A stretch of DNA of 59,646 nucleotides from an uncultured Holophagaceae bacterium (lineage in GTDB: Bacteria > Acidobacteriota > Holophagae > Holophagales > Holophagaceae), in contig CAIOFF010000046.1 of assembly GCA_903857495.1 (NCBI GenBank), positions 1-59,646 of the forward strand, in the 5' to 3' direction. The position numbers were made by a program, and so were the translations under genes. Under the pieces are notes generated by a model. The model had not been told where the DNA came from. It saw only the letters and a list, made by a program, of their open reading frames with translations, and made no database searches. This document shows positions 28,240-36,957 of the stretch, one piece after another. Position 1 is the first letter of the stretch; each line of letters opens with the position of its first letter.

Positions 28240-29427
28240 CTAGCCCCGCCGAAGCGTAAGGATGGCGATCTCCGGCGGGGCGCCGATGCGGATGGGGAGG
28301 CCCACCACGCCGAGGCCGCGGCTGACGTAGAGCAGGTCTTCGCCCTGGCGGTAGAGGCCGTCCGTGCGCGGGCCGATGAGGTGGGCGCTGCTGAAGCCTG
28401 GGATGGGGTTGATCTGGCCGCCGTGGGTGTGGCCCGACAGAGTAAGCCGGGCACTCGCAGCCAGGGCTTTCTCCCACTCGCTGGGCCGATGGTTCAGGCA
28501 GATGCGGAAGGCGTCCGCGGGCAGGTCCCGCGCCGCTTCATTGGGTCGCGGCCCGGGGCCGAAGACCATGTGCCGGAAGCGGCCATTCCGGGCCATGGGG
28601 TCCTGCAGTCCCAGCACCGCCAGGACGGCGCCACCGCGGCTCACGAGGGCGGCGGAGTTCTCCAGACAGCGAATGCCGGCCTGCTCCAGATCGTGCCAGA
28701 TGGGTCGCGGGTCATCGAAGTAGTCGTGGTTGCCCAGCACGGCGAAGCGGCCCAGGGGCGGCTCGAAGCCCCGGAAGGCCGCCAGGAGGGGTTCCAGCTC
28801 CTCCGGGCGGCTGTCCACCAGGTCCCCGGTGAAGAGCAGCAGGTCCGGGCGTTCCCGCTCCGTGAGGACCCGCCAGCGGCTCAGGACTTCGGGACCCACC
28901 AGGGGCCCGGCGTGGAGGTCGCTCAGGTGGGCGAGGCGCAGGCCGTCCAGGCCCGCCGGCAGATCCGGGAAGGCCAGGTCCCGGCGGGTGATCAGGGGAT
29001 CACCGAAGGCCGCTCGGGAGCCACTGGCTCCCAGGGTGACGGCAGCCCCGGTGCTGGCCACGGCGGCCACCCGCAGGAAGGTGCGGCGCCCAGGATCCTC
29101 CGGGGCTTCCTCGCCCGCTTCATCCCGCTCGGCCAGGCGGCGCGAGAGCCGCCAGAGGCCCTGGGCCACCATGCCGATGACCAGGTGCAGCACGCTGAAG
29201 GCCTGGAAGTAGAAGCCGCCCCGGGCCAGGGCCCGCAGGAGCGGCATGGCGCTGTGGCTGCCCGTGGCGGCCATGCGCATGAGGGCGAAGACCACCAGGG
29301 GGACGTGGATCAGGCCCAGGGCCCAGGGCAGCCACCGGTGCGCATGCTCCGGCAGCTCCAGCCGCAACAAGCGCAGATGGAGCCACTGGACCAGCAGGAC
29401 AAAAACAAGGGCGACGAGAAAGGGCAT
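28240..29427 (-). CDS. Membrane-bound metallophosphoesterase (YkuE-like)
   Basis: 395 residues. About three N-terminal hydrophobic segments (residues 2-18, 32-48, 70-92), then GRRTFLRVAAVASTGAAV, an internal twin-Arg-like stretch, then the calcineurin-like catalytic domain with LSDLHAG, TGDLVDS, LGNHDYF, and GHTHGGQ. These are the binuclear metal ligands. Substrate unknown; YkuE-type enzymes act on lipids or nucleotides outside the cytoplasm. Ends 2 bases from the opposing GDT1-family gene. Confidence 0.9.
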   Translation of the reverse strand: MPFLVALVFVLLVQWLHLRLLRLELPEHAHRWLPWALGLIHVPLVVFALMRMAATGSHSAMPLLRALARGGFYFQAFSVLHLVIGMVAQGLWRLSRRLAERDEAGEEAPEDPGRRTFLRVAAVASTGAAVTLGASGSRAAFGDPLITRRDLAFPDLPAGLDGLRLAHLSDLHAGPLVGPEVLSRWRVLTERERPDLLLFTGDLVDSRPEELEPLLAAFRGFEPPLGRFAVLGNHDYFDDPRPIWHDLEQAGIRCLENSAALVSRGGAVLAVLGLQDPMARNGRFRHMVFGPGPRPNEAARDLPADAFRICLNHRPSEWEKALAASARLTLSGHTHGGQINPIPGFSSAHLIGPRTDGLYRQGEDLLYVSRGLGVVGLPIRIGAPPEIAILTLRRG

Positions 29428-29439
29428 TACGGGAGGATC

Positions 29440-32007
29440 TCAGGGACGCAGGAGCAGGGAGAAAGTCCCCACCGTGCGTCCCTTCATGATGCCATCCAGG
29501 GGCCGATGCACGCCCAGAGTGAAGCTCAGGTTGCCCGCGAGGCGGCGCAGGATGTCCTGGGGCAGGCCCAGGCCCCGGCCGTCCAGCTCCAGGCCCGCCA
29601 CCCGCAGGGCCGCAGGCTTGGGCGATGAGTCCTGCCAGAGGGTGCTGGCCTCGAAGTAGAGCCGGAAAGGACTTCCCAGCTCGCCCCGCAGGCGCTGGAG
29701 GCGGTTACCCGTGGCGGTATAGGCGGGCAGGGCCGCTTGAACCGCTCGGTTCCCATCCAGGGCGCTGGGCAGGAGGGAGTTGGGCAGGCCTCCCAGATGG
29801 AAGAGATCCAGGCCCGTGGGTTGGCCGCCAAGGCGGCCGGCCTCGGCCTGCACCCGGAGTGGCGCCCAGGGATTGATCCACCCTGCCCGGAAGGTCGCGC
29901 GGGTCAGTTGCCAGCTCTGGCCCTCGGTGCGGCCCTGCTGCTCCTGCATCGCCAGGGCGAGCTGCAGACCCTGGTCGTTGCGGCTCCAGTGGTTTCCGAG
30001 GCTCGCGTCCACACCCACCAGGGAGCGGCTGAGGGCGGCGGCGCCCGTGAGGGTGACGCGCTCGGCGGCGAGGTAGGGGCGCAGGCTGTTCCGGGGGCGG
30101 CCCAGGCCTTCTTCCTCGAAGGCCAGCTCGAAGCCCCGGCGCTCCCGGTCGAAGCCCTGTACGGCCAGGAAGTCCTGGCGGGAGGGCCGCTCCAGATTCG
30201 AAAAGACCTGCAGGGAGGGCGCCCAGCGCCAGCCGTGCCAGGAGGCACCGGCCATGGCGCCCCGGGGGCCCGCGAGGCTGCCGAGGCTCATGCCTCCGAC
30301 ATTGCCAAGGCTGAGGCCTGCGAGCACCTGCCAGTTCAGGCGGCCCAGCATGTCGTTGCCGCCCAGACCGAGCTGGGTGCTGACTCCGGCTGGGGAGGTG
30401 CTGAAGCCCACCAGGGAGAAGATGTCGTGGCTCTCGCCAACGCGATAGGCGTGGGGCGTGACCTCCACGGGGGGTGGCAGGAGACTGGGCTCATCCGCCC
30501 TCGGCAGGGCCACATCTCGCACGAGGGGCTCGGGGTCCGCGGGCAGGGCCTTGGCTTCCAGGGGCGGCAGGCTGGTATCCAGGCGGCGGATTTGGAGGCC
30601 CGTGGCGCTGAGCTGGGTGTAATAGATCCTCTTCCCATCCGGCGTGGCGGTGGGGTTCCAGGCGGCGGCGAGGGTGCGGGTGAGGGGCTTCCCGGCAGCG
30701 TCCACCAGGTTCCAGATGCCGTCCACTTCCTTCCAGGCAGGGGTGCTGGCCGCACTGGCATTGGACGCCGCGGGCGCAGGGCGGGGCCCCTTGCCGGGTT
30801 CCCACTGCCAGGCTTGGGCTTGGAGCACGCCCTCCCCATCCGGCAGCCGCAGTTGGAAGGCGATGGTGCTGGCCGAGGTCCACACGGGCTTCCAGGGCAG
30901 GGCGCCGTGGATGCGGCCCAGGCGGCGGTTGGGCGCCACCACGGGCGCTGCGGGCGCATGGTCCTCAGGCTCGTCCGGGTCCTTGGGCTTGGCCTTCTTG
31001 GCCACCGGGGTCTTCAGGTCCCAGACGTAGAGGCCGGGCTGCTTGGGGTCCAGCACGCGGGCCAGGAGCTTGGAGCCGTCGGGGCTCAGGGCCAGGTCCG
31101 TGACTTCCCCCTTCAGCTGGGTGAAGAGCTCGCCTTCGCGCAGGCCCTGGGCCTTGACGCGGCGCTCCAGTTCCAGGGCCGTGTGGGTCAGCTCCGCGCA
31201 AAAGCGCTGGTAGCCGTCCCGGGGGCCGAAGCCGAAGGTGGCCAGGAAGGCATCCTCGAAGTTCCGCTTGCCTGCCAGCCGGGTCCACAGGGTCTGGAAG
31301 ACCTTGGGATCGGCGGCCTTGGTCTCCAGCCAGGCCAGGTAGGCACTGCCTCCCAGGTAGGCCATGCCGCCGCCCAGGAAGCCGCCGGTGCCGCTGAGGG
31401 CCTCGTAGGCTGGGAGCTTCCCCTCCAGCGCCCACTCGCGCAGCACCGCGGCGCGGATGGCGCTGTGGGGGCGTCCGCTGCCCGTGAGCTTGCCTTCAAT
31501 GAGGGTGGCGTAGCCCTCCGTCACCCAGCGGGGCGCCTTCTCGGGCAGAGGCCCCATGACCGCGGTCCAGCGCTGCCAGAGGTTGGGCTTCCGCTGGGGC
31601 CGCAGCAGGTGATGCATGTGGCCCAGCTCGTGGGTCAGGAGGAGCTCCGCCCAGCCGTGGTGGTGGCCGATGACAGAGTCCGGCTCCGGCGCCGTCTTCC
31701 AGAGCACCACATGGGGCCGCTGCAGGATGGGGAAGGCCATCCCGTTGCTGTCCATGACCGGATCCAGGATCACGATGTCGATGGGCTTCTCGTAGACGAA
31801 GCCCACGAGGCCCAGGTATTGGGCGTGGATGCCCTCCGCCCGGCCCGCCACTTCGCGGCCGAAGGCCTCGAAGGCCGCCGGGCAGTGGATGCGGTAGTGG
31901 GGCGTCGTGAAGGTCAGCCACGCTGCGTCCGGCGCCTGGGTGCGGGGGGCGGCCTGCACGAGGGCGGGCAGCAGGAGAAGACCGGGGAGGAGGGCGCGTG
32001 GGTTCAT
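29440..32007 (-). CDS. Exported HExxH metalloprotease fused to a beta-barrel-like domain
   Basis: 855 residues from ATG 32007, which opens a clean signal peptide (MNPRALLPGLLLLPALVQA); a GTG 27 bases upstream is possible. The N-terminal domain has the gluzincin motif HELGH (126-130) and a downstream Glu164 (TEGYATLIEG) as third zinc ligand, like peptidase MA families. A middle part (about 290-500) has TolB/WD-like strand repeats (LSPDGSKLL). The last third (about 530-855) is Gly-rich, with amphipathic strands and a final LLLRP, resembling an outer-membrane barrel; this is inference. No close family name. The gene is followed by the metallophosphoesterase gene 12 bases on. Confidence 0.72.
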   Translation of the reverse strand: MNPRALLPGLLLLPALVQAAPRTQAPDAAWLTFTTPHYRIHCPAAFEAFGREVAGRAEGIHAQYLGLVGFVYEKPIDIVILDPVMDSNGMAFPILQRPHVVLWKTAPEPDSVIGHHHGWAELLLTHELGHMHHLLRPQRKPNLWQRWTAVMGPLPEKAPRWVTEGYATLIEGKLTGSGRPHSAIRAAVLREWALEGKLPAYEALSGTGGFLGGGMAYLGGSAYLAWLETKAADPKVFQTLWTRLAGKRNFEDAFLATFGFGPRDGYQRFCAELTHTALELERRVKAQGLREGELFTQLKGEVTDLALSPDGSKLLARVLDPKQPGLYVWDLKTPVAKKAKPKDPDEPEDHAPAAPVVAPNRRLGRIHGALPWKPVWTSASTIAFQLRLPDGEGVLQAQAWQWEPGKGPRPAPAASNASAASTPAWKEVDGIWNLVDAAGKPLTRTLAAAWNPTATPDGKRIYYTQLSATGLQIRRLDTSLPPLEAKALPADPEPLVRDVALPRADEPSLLPPPVEVTPHAYRVGESHDIFSLVGFSTSPAGVSTQLGLGGNDMLGRLNWQVLAGLSLGNVGGMSLGSLAGPRGAMAGASWHGWRWAPSLQVFSNLERPSRQDFLAVQGFDRERRGFELAFEEEGLGRPRNSLRPYLAAERVTLTGAAALSRSLVGVDASLGNHWSRNDQGLQLALAMQEQQGRTEGQSWQLTRATFRAGWINPWAPLRVQAEAGRLGGQPTGLDLFHLGGLPNSLLPSALDGNRAVQAALPAYTATGNRLQRLRGELGSPFRLYFEASTLWQDSSPKPAALRVAGLELDGRGLGLPQDILRRLAGNLSFTLGVHRPLDGIMKGRTVGTFSLLLRP

Positions 32008-32048
32008 CCCTCCAGTCTGCCCAGATTGGCGCACGCTGGCAGCCGATA

Positions 32049-32064
32049 GCTGTCAGCTGACAGC
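32049..32064. promoter_or_regulatory. 16-bp perfect palindrome upstream of mutL
   Basis: GCTGTCAGCTGACAGC is self-complementary and lies between the divergent protease and mutL genes, 24 bases before the mutL ATG. It is flanked by direct copies of GCCGATA. It could be an operator or a mini-hairpin in the mutL leader. Confidence 0.4.
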
Positions 32065-32087
32065 CGATACCTGATAGCTTTTACCCC

Positions 32088-33884
32088 ATGTCCCGAATCC
32101 GGATCCTCAGTGACCAGGTGGCCAACCAGATCGCGGCGGGGGAGGTGGTCGAGCGGCCGGCCTCGGTGCTGAAGGAGCTGGTGGAGAACGCCCTGGACGC
32201 CGGGGCGCGCCACCTGGAGGTCACCTGGGAGGAGGGCGGCAAGCGCCTGCTGGAGGTGGCCGATGACGGCTCAGGCATGGCCCGGGATGAGCTCTACCTC
32301 GCCCTGGAGCGCCACGCCACCAGCAAGGTGCGCACGGCCGAGGACCTGGGCCGCCTCGACACCTTCGGCTTCCGCGGCGAGGCCCTGCCCAGCATCGCCA
32401 GCGTGAGCCGCTTCGACCTCACCAGCGCGGAGACCGAGGGGGCCGGAAACCGCCTGCGCTGCGAGTTCGGCGTCATCAAGGAGGTCACGCCGACGCCCCG
32501 CAGCCGAGGCACCACGGTGACCGTCCGGGACCTCTTCGCCCAGCTGCCGGCCCGGCGCCGCTTTCTCAAGTCCACGGACACGGAGCACGCCCAGCTCTGG
32601 GGCGTGGTGGCGCGGCTGGCCCTGAGCTCGCCCGGCGTCCACTGGATCCTCCGGCCGGACCGGGGCGCTCCCCTGGTGCTGCCTCCGGTGGACGACCCGG
32701 GCCAGCGCCTGGCGCCCCTGCTGGGTGACAAGCTGGGGCGGCTGGTGCCCTTCGTGAACGGCGAGGCCCCCTGGCAGCTGCGGGGCTTCGTCTCGCCGCC
32801 GGACCTGAGCTTCCGGGACCGCAACCGGCTCTATCTCTTCGTGAACGGCCGGGCCGTGCGGGACCGGCTGCTGCTGGCGGCCCTGTCCGAGGCCTGGTCC
32901 GGCACCTTCGCCAAGGGCAGCTACCCGGCGGCGGTGCTCTTCCTGGAGGTGCCGCCCGAGGCGGTGGACGTGAACGTGCACCCCACCAAGGCCGAGGTGC
33001 GCTTCCGGGAGCCCCAGCGCATCTTCGCCTGGGTGCGCAGCGCGGCGGAGGAGGCCTGGGCGAAGCTGCGCGGCGGCCTGGCCTCGGTGCTGGAGCTGCC
33101 CCCCAAGCCCCTGGACGCCGAGTTCGACCTGGATCCCTCGCGCCGCGCCATGCCTCAGCATCCGCGCCTGTGGTCCGACCACTCCGGCGGCGGCCTGGCC
33201 GCCTACCAGGCCCTGTCGGACGCCTTCGAGACCCGGCCCCTGGACACGGTCTACACCTATGAAGCGGCCCCCTCGGGGGTGGCCGAGGGGATCGCGCCCG
33301 GCAGCGCCATCCGCTACCTGGGGGCCTTCCAGCAGACCTACCTGGTGGCGGAGGTCACCGGGGCGGACGGTCCCGAGCTCTGGATCATCGACCAGCACGT
33401 GGCCCACGAGCGGGTGCTCTTCGAGCGGCTCTTCCTGCGGCGCCACGCCCCGGCCATCCAGCCCCTGCTGCCCCCCCAGGTGGTGCAGGTGGGTCCCGAG
33501 GCCCTGGCTCGCCTGACCCCCTTCCTGGCCGAGCTGGAGGCCGCGGGCGTGGAGGCGGATCCCTTCGGCGCCGACGCCCTGGTGGTGCGCGGCCTGCCGG
33601 ACTTCCTGGCGGAGCGCGATCCCCAGGCCCTGCTGGAAGACCTGCTGGCGCGGCTGGAGCAGGAGGGCCGCCTGGACCTGGACACCTTCCGCCGCGACCT
33701 CAACGCCGAGCTGGCCTGCCGCGCCGCCATCAAGAAGCACCACGCCCTGCCCCCGGACCTGGCCCTGCACCTCATCCAGGACCTCCTGGCCTGCGAGGTC
33801 CCCAACACCTGCCCCCACGGCCGGCCGATCCTCAAGAAGCTGACCCTGACTGACCTGGAGAGGAGCTTCGGGCGACGCGTCTGA
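32088..33884 (+). CDS. mutL: DNA mismatch repair protein MutL
   Basis: 598 residues. N-terminal GHKL ATPase: QIAAGEVVERPASV, ELVENALDAGA, DDGSGM, and TFGFRGEAL. The C-terminal endonuclease-type motif reads DQHVAHER (Asp435), with Val in place of the usual Ala in DQHAxxE, and CPHGRP near the end is present. So it is most likely a nicking MutL as in bacteria lacking MutH; the Val is a mild change. It acts in the cytoplasm with MutS. The end is convergent with the long sigma-54 regulator; the 49-base gap holds a small hairpin (GACTGC / GCAGTC). Confidence 0.96.
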   Translation: MSRIRILSDQVANQIAAGEVVERPASVLKELVENALDAGARHLEVTWEEGGKRLLEVADDGSGMARDELYLALERHATSKVRTAEDLGRLDTFGFRGEALPSIASVSRFDLTSAETEGAGNRLRCEFGVIKEVTPTPRSRGTTVTVRDLFAQLPARRRFLKSTDTEHAQLWGVVARLALSSPGVHWILRPDRGAPLVLPPVDDPGQRLAPLLGDKLGRLVPFVNGEAPWQLRGFVSPPDLSFRDRNRLYLFVNGRAVRDRLLLAALSEAWSGTFAKGSYPAAVLFLEVPPEAVDVNVHPTKAEVRFREPQRIFAWVRSAAEEAWAKLRGGLASVLELPPKPLDAEFDLDPSRRAMPQHPRLWSDHSGGGLAAYQALSDAFETRPLDTVYTYEAAPSGVAEGIAPGSAIRYLGAFQQTYLVAEVTGADGPELWIIDQHVAHERVLFERLFLRRHAPAIQPLLPPQVVQVGPEALARLTPFLAELEAAGVEADPFGADALVVRGLPDFLAERDPQALLEDLLARLEQEGRLDLDTFRRDLNAELACRAAIKKHHALPPDLALHLIQDLLACEVPNTCPHGRPILKKLTLTDLERSFGRRV

Positions 33885-33933
33885 GGGAGATAGAGGAAAA
33901 ACAGGTGGTGAACCTGGACTGCGGCCCGTGCAG

Positions 33934-36900
33934 TCAGTCCGGCCCTTTGAGGCGCTCGGCGACGAGATCCACGCCCAGCCGCTTCGCCGTGGCGTAGAGG
34001 GCGGGCCGGGCCAGGCCGAGGGTCTCGGCGGCTTCGGTCGCGCGGTGGCCGCAGGCCTGCAGGGTGTCCAGCAGCAGGCGGCGCTGGAAGGCGCGGGTGG
34101 CTTCGTCCCAGGTGCGGGCCTGCGGCAGCGGAGCCTCCAGCTCCGGGAAGTGCCGGGGCCGGAGGGTGCCCTCCTCGCAGCGCAGCACCGCACGCTCCAG
34201 GGCGTGCAGCAGCTCCCGCACATTGCCGGGCCAGGGCAGGCGTGCCAGGGCCTCCGGCAGGCCCGGGGCCAGGGCCGGGACCGGCCGCTTCATGGCCTGC
34301 GCGGCGCGGGCCGCGAGTCGGGGAACCAGGAAGGGGAACTCGTGGCGGCGAGCGGCCAGGGGCGGCAACCGCAGCACTGCGCCCTGGAGCCGGAAGAGCA
34401 GGTCCCGCCGGAAGGTGCCCGCGGCGGCGAGATCCTCCAGGGCGCGGTGGGTGGCCGCGGCGAAGCGCACATCCACCTTCACGGCGTGGTCCGAGCCCAC
34501 GCGGCGGATCTCGTGCTCCTGCAGCACCCGCAGCAGCAGCGACTGGAGGCGCGGCGACAGGTCCGCCACCTCATCCAGGAAGAGGGTGCCGCCCCGGGCC
34601 GCCTCGATGGCGCCCCGGCGGTCGCGGTCCGCGCCGGTGAAGGCGCCCTTCAGGTGGCCGAAGAGCTCGGACTCCAGCAGGCCTTCGGCGAAGGCTGAGC
34701 AGTTCACGGCCACCAGCGGACCGGGCCGGCCCGAGCGCCGGTGCAGCTCCCGCGCCGCCAGCTCCTTGCCGCTGCCGGTGGGACCGAGGACCAGCACCGG
34801 CAGCTCCGAGGCCGCCACCCGGTCGAGCTCCCGCAGCACCGAGGCCAGAGGCTCGCTGCCGTCCGTGAGCAGCAGGCCGCCCTCGACGGCTGCTTCGATG
34901 GGCCGCTGGGCGCGGAGCAGCGCCAGCCAGGGGGCGAGCAGCAGGGGCTCGAGGGCGGGGACCACCGCGCTGTCCAGGGCCTGGGCCAGCAGCACGGCCC
35001 CGACCGGGCAGCCCTCCCAGATCAGGGGGTGGCCCCGCCAAACCCAGGTACCGTGGCCGAAGGGGGCCAGGGCGCCATCCTTCGCCAGGCGGCCGAGGGC
35101 GCCCTCCGGCGGGGCCGCTCCGGTGCCCAGGGTCTGCAGCTGGCCCGCCTCCTCCCAGATGATCCAGGTGGGGGCCGAACGCCCGGCCAGCCAGTTCTGG
35201 AGCAGGGCCAGGGGTGCCGGAGGAGCCGCCGAGCTGACCGGCGGCCAGAGGTCCGCGAGCCGCCGCTGGTGCCGGGCTGAGGCGGCCCGGTCGGCAATGG
35301 CCTGGAGGCCGAGCAGCGCCTCAGCCCCGCATTCCGCGGGCACCCGCTCCAGCACCTGAAGCCCCAGCTCCAGGCGCATGATCTGGGTGGGGCAGGCCCG
35401 CCAGGCGGACCAGAAGGCCTCAGGATCTCCGCTGCCACGGAAGAGGCGGTGCGCCTCCCAGCTGAGCCGCGTCTCCGGATCGGTCTCGGGGGGCGGCGGC
35501 TCGGTCAGGGGGCCGAGGGCGGCCGCGAGGAACCGGGTGTAGGGGTGGTCCCCGGCCTGCTCCAGCCCCTCCTGCACCAGGCTCCAGTCCTCCTGATCGG
35601 CGCCGTGGCTGGCCAGGAGTCCCCACCCCTCGAGGAAGTCCGGATGGGCCTCCACCAGGGTCCGGATCCGCTCCAGCGCCACGCGGGGCTCCAGCTGGAT
35701 CTCGGCCAGCTGGGCGGCCTCCATGGCCTGCCAAGGCTGCGGGAGGGGGCCGCGCTGCTGCACCCAGCGGCCGTGGGCGGGCAGGTCCGCCCACTGGAGC
35801 GCGGTGACCGCGGCATTGGAGGCGGCGCGCTCGGCCCAGCCCTGGGCCCCCAGGCGGCCGAAGTGGGCGTGGGCGAGGGTGAAGGCCCGGAGGGCCGCCT
35901 CGGGTTCCAAGGCGCGCACGGCGAGCTGGCCCTTGGCCATCCAGTGGAAGGGGTCGGCACAGGGATGGGTGTGGTCATCCCAGTGCGGATAGCCGGGCTC
36001 AGGTGCAGGCGGCGACCCGCCCCAGCGCACCCGCAGCCGGTCCCAGGTCGGGTGCCCGGCCGGGGTTGGCGGCGGGGGGCGGGGTCCGGTCTCCTGGAGG
36101 TCCGCGGCCAGGGAAGCCGACCAGCCCGCGGGGGGATCCATCGGGAGCTGCAGCTGCAGGACCTGCGCCAGGGCGGGCTCCGGTGGCGCCCCGGCGCCCA
36201 GGTTGCGAGGGACCAGCGGCCCCAGCCCTAGGGGCGAGGCGCCGGGCGCCCGCGCCCAGGCTCGGAGCTCCGGCGCCAGCATCCAGGCTCCCCCGGCAAG
36301 CTCCTGCAGCCAGGGGCAAGCCTGGAACGGGCGCAGCTCCTCGGGCAGGGACGCCAGCAGCAGGGGCTGCGCGTGGCGCTGGAGGGCGGGCCAGGGGAGC
36401 CCCGGGGGCAGGGAGCCTTCCGGCAGCAGGCGGCCCTCCACGTCCTGCTGCCCGAGCAGCGCCTCCCACCAGCCCGGCGGCAGGGCTTGGCACGCCGGGG
36501 GAAGCAGGTCCAGGAAGGGCGGCAGCTGCAGGCGCCCCTGTCCATCCACGGCCCCGAGGACCGCCACCCAGCGCAGCCGCCGGGGCAGGTCCAGCAGCAC
36601 CGAGCCCGCCGCCATCCAGGGCGTGCCGTCGCCGTCCAGCAGGGCTTCCCAGGCCCAGGCCAGGAGCTCGTCCTCCCGGGCGCCGCGCCGGGTCGCGGCC
36701 ACTCCAGGGCTGCCGTGGCGCAGGCGGGCGATCCAGAGCGGATCAGGCCGGGGCTCGTACCGGGTGGGAGCCTGGGTGACCTGAGGCCCGGTGGTGCGGC
36801 GGGCCTCCTGCTCCAGGCGGGGCCAGCGCCCCTCCCGGCCGCCCAGGAGCCAGGCCTGGCTGATGGCTGCCAGGGCCCAGGGCGCGTCGCCCCAGCGGCG

Positions 36901-36957
36901 GCCGCGGTCGAGGCCCCAGGGCGCCTTCCAGTCGCCCAGCCAGGCGGCTCTCAGCAC
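33934..36957 (-). CDS. 1007-residue sigma-54-dependent regulator with large N-terminal region
   Basis: The last ~330 residues form a sigma-54 activator: Walker A GPTGSGKE, GAFTGA (about residues 769-774), Walker B GTLFLDEV, and a C-terminal Fis-type HTH (ACGHRATEAAETLGLARP). The first ~660 residues are Trp/Pro/Ala-rich without a known sensor domain; residues 330-560 have TPR-like helices (ALRAFTLAHAHFGRLGAQGWAERAASNAAV). The GTG start overlaps the aroA stop by 7 bases, so it is transcribed with aroA. Targets unknown. The N-terminal region has no family I recognise and its composition is unusual (about 10% Trp/Pro). Confidence 0.88.
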   Translation of the reverse strand: MLRAAWLGDWKAPWGLDRGRRWGDAPWALAAISQAWLLGGREGRWPRLEQEARRTTGPQVTQAPTRYEPRPDPLWIARLRHGSPGVAATRRGAREDELLAWAWEALLDGDGTPWMAAGSVLLDLPRRLRWVAVLGAVDGQGRLQLPPFLDLLPPACQALPPGWWEALLGQQDVEGRLLPEGSLPPGLPWPALQRHAQPLLLASLPEELRPFQACPWLQELAGGAWMLAPELRAWARAPGASPLGLGPLVPRNLGAGAPPEPALAQVLQLQLPMDPPAGWSASLAADLQETGPRPPPPTPAGHPTWDRLRVRWGGSPPAPEPGYPHWDDHTHPCADPFHWMAKGQLAVRALEPEAALRAFTLAHAHFGRLGAQGWAERAASNAAVTALQWADLPAHGRWVQQRGPLPQPWQAMEAAQLAEIQLEPRVALERIRTLVEAHPDFLEGWGLLASHGADQEDWSLVQEGLEQAGDHPYTRFLAAALGPLTEPPPPETDPETRLSWEAHRLFRGSGDPEAFWSAWRACPTQIMRLELGLQVLERVPAECGAEALLGLQAIADRAASARHQRRLADLWPPVSSAAPPAPLALLQNWLAGRSAPTWIIWEEAGQLQTLGTGAAPPEGALGRLAKDGALAPFGHGTWVWRGHPLIWEGCPVGAVLLAQALDSAVVPALEPLLLAPWLALLRAQRPIEAAVEGGLLLTDGSEPLASVLRELDRVAASELPVLVLGPTGSGKELAARELHRRSGRPGPLVAVNCSAFAEGLLESELFGHLKGAFTGADRDRRGAIEAARGGTLFLDEVADLSPRLQSLLLRVLQEHEIRRVGSDHAVKVDVRFAAATHRALEDLAAAGTFRRDLLFRLQGAVLRLPPLAARRHEFPFLVPRLAARAAQAMKRPVPALAPGLPEALARLPWPGNVRELLHALERAVLRCEEGTLRPRHFPELEAPLPQARTWDEATRAFQRRLLLDTLQACGHRATEAAETLGLARPALYATAKRLGVDLVAERLKGPD

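Noticed and set aside
29737..32049. 770-codon plus-strand frame over the protease gene
   Set aside because: Antisense shadow; the minus-strand frame has a signal peptide and HELGH motif.
32271..34223. 650-codon minus-strand frame over mutL
   Set aside because: Antisense shadow of a clear MutL gene.
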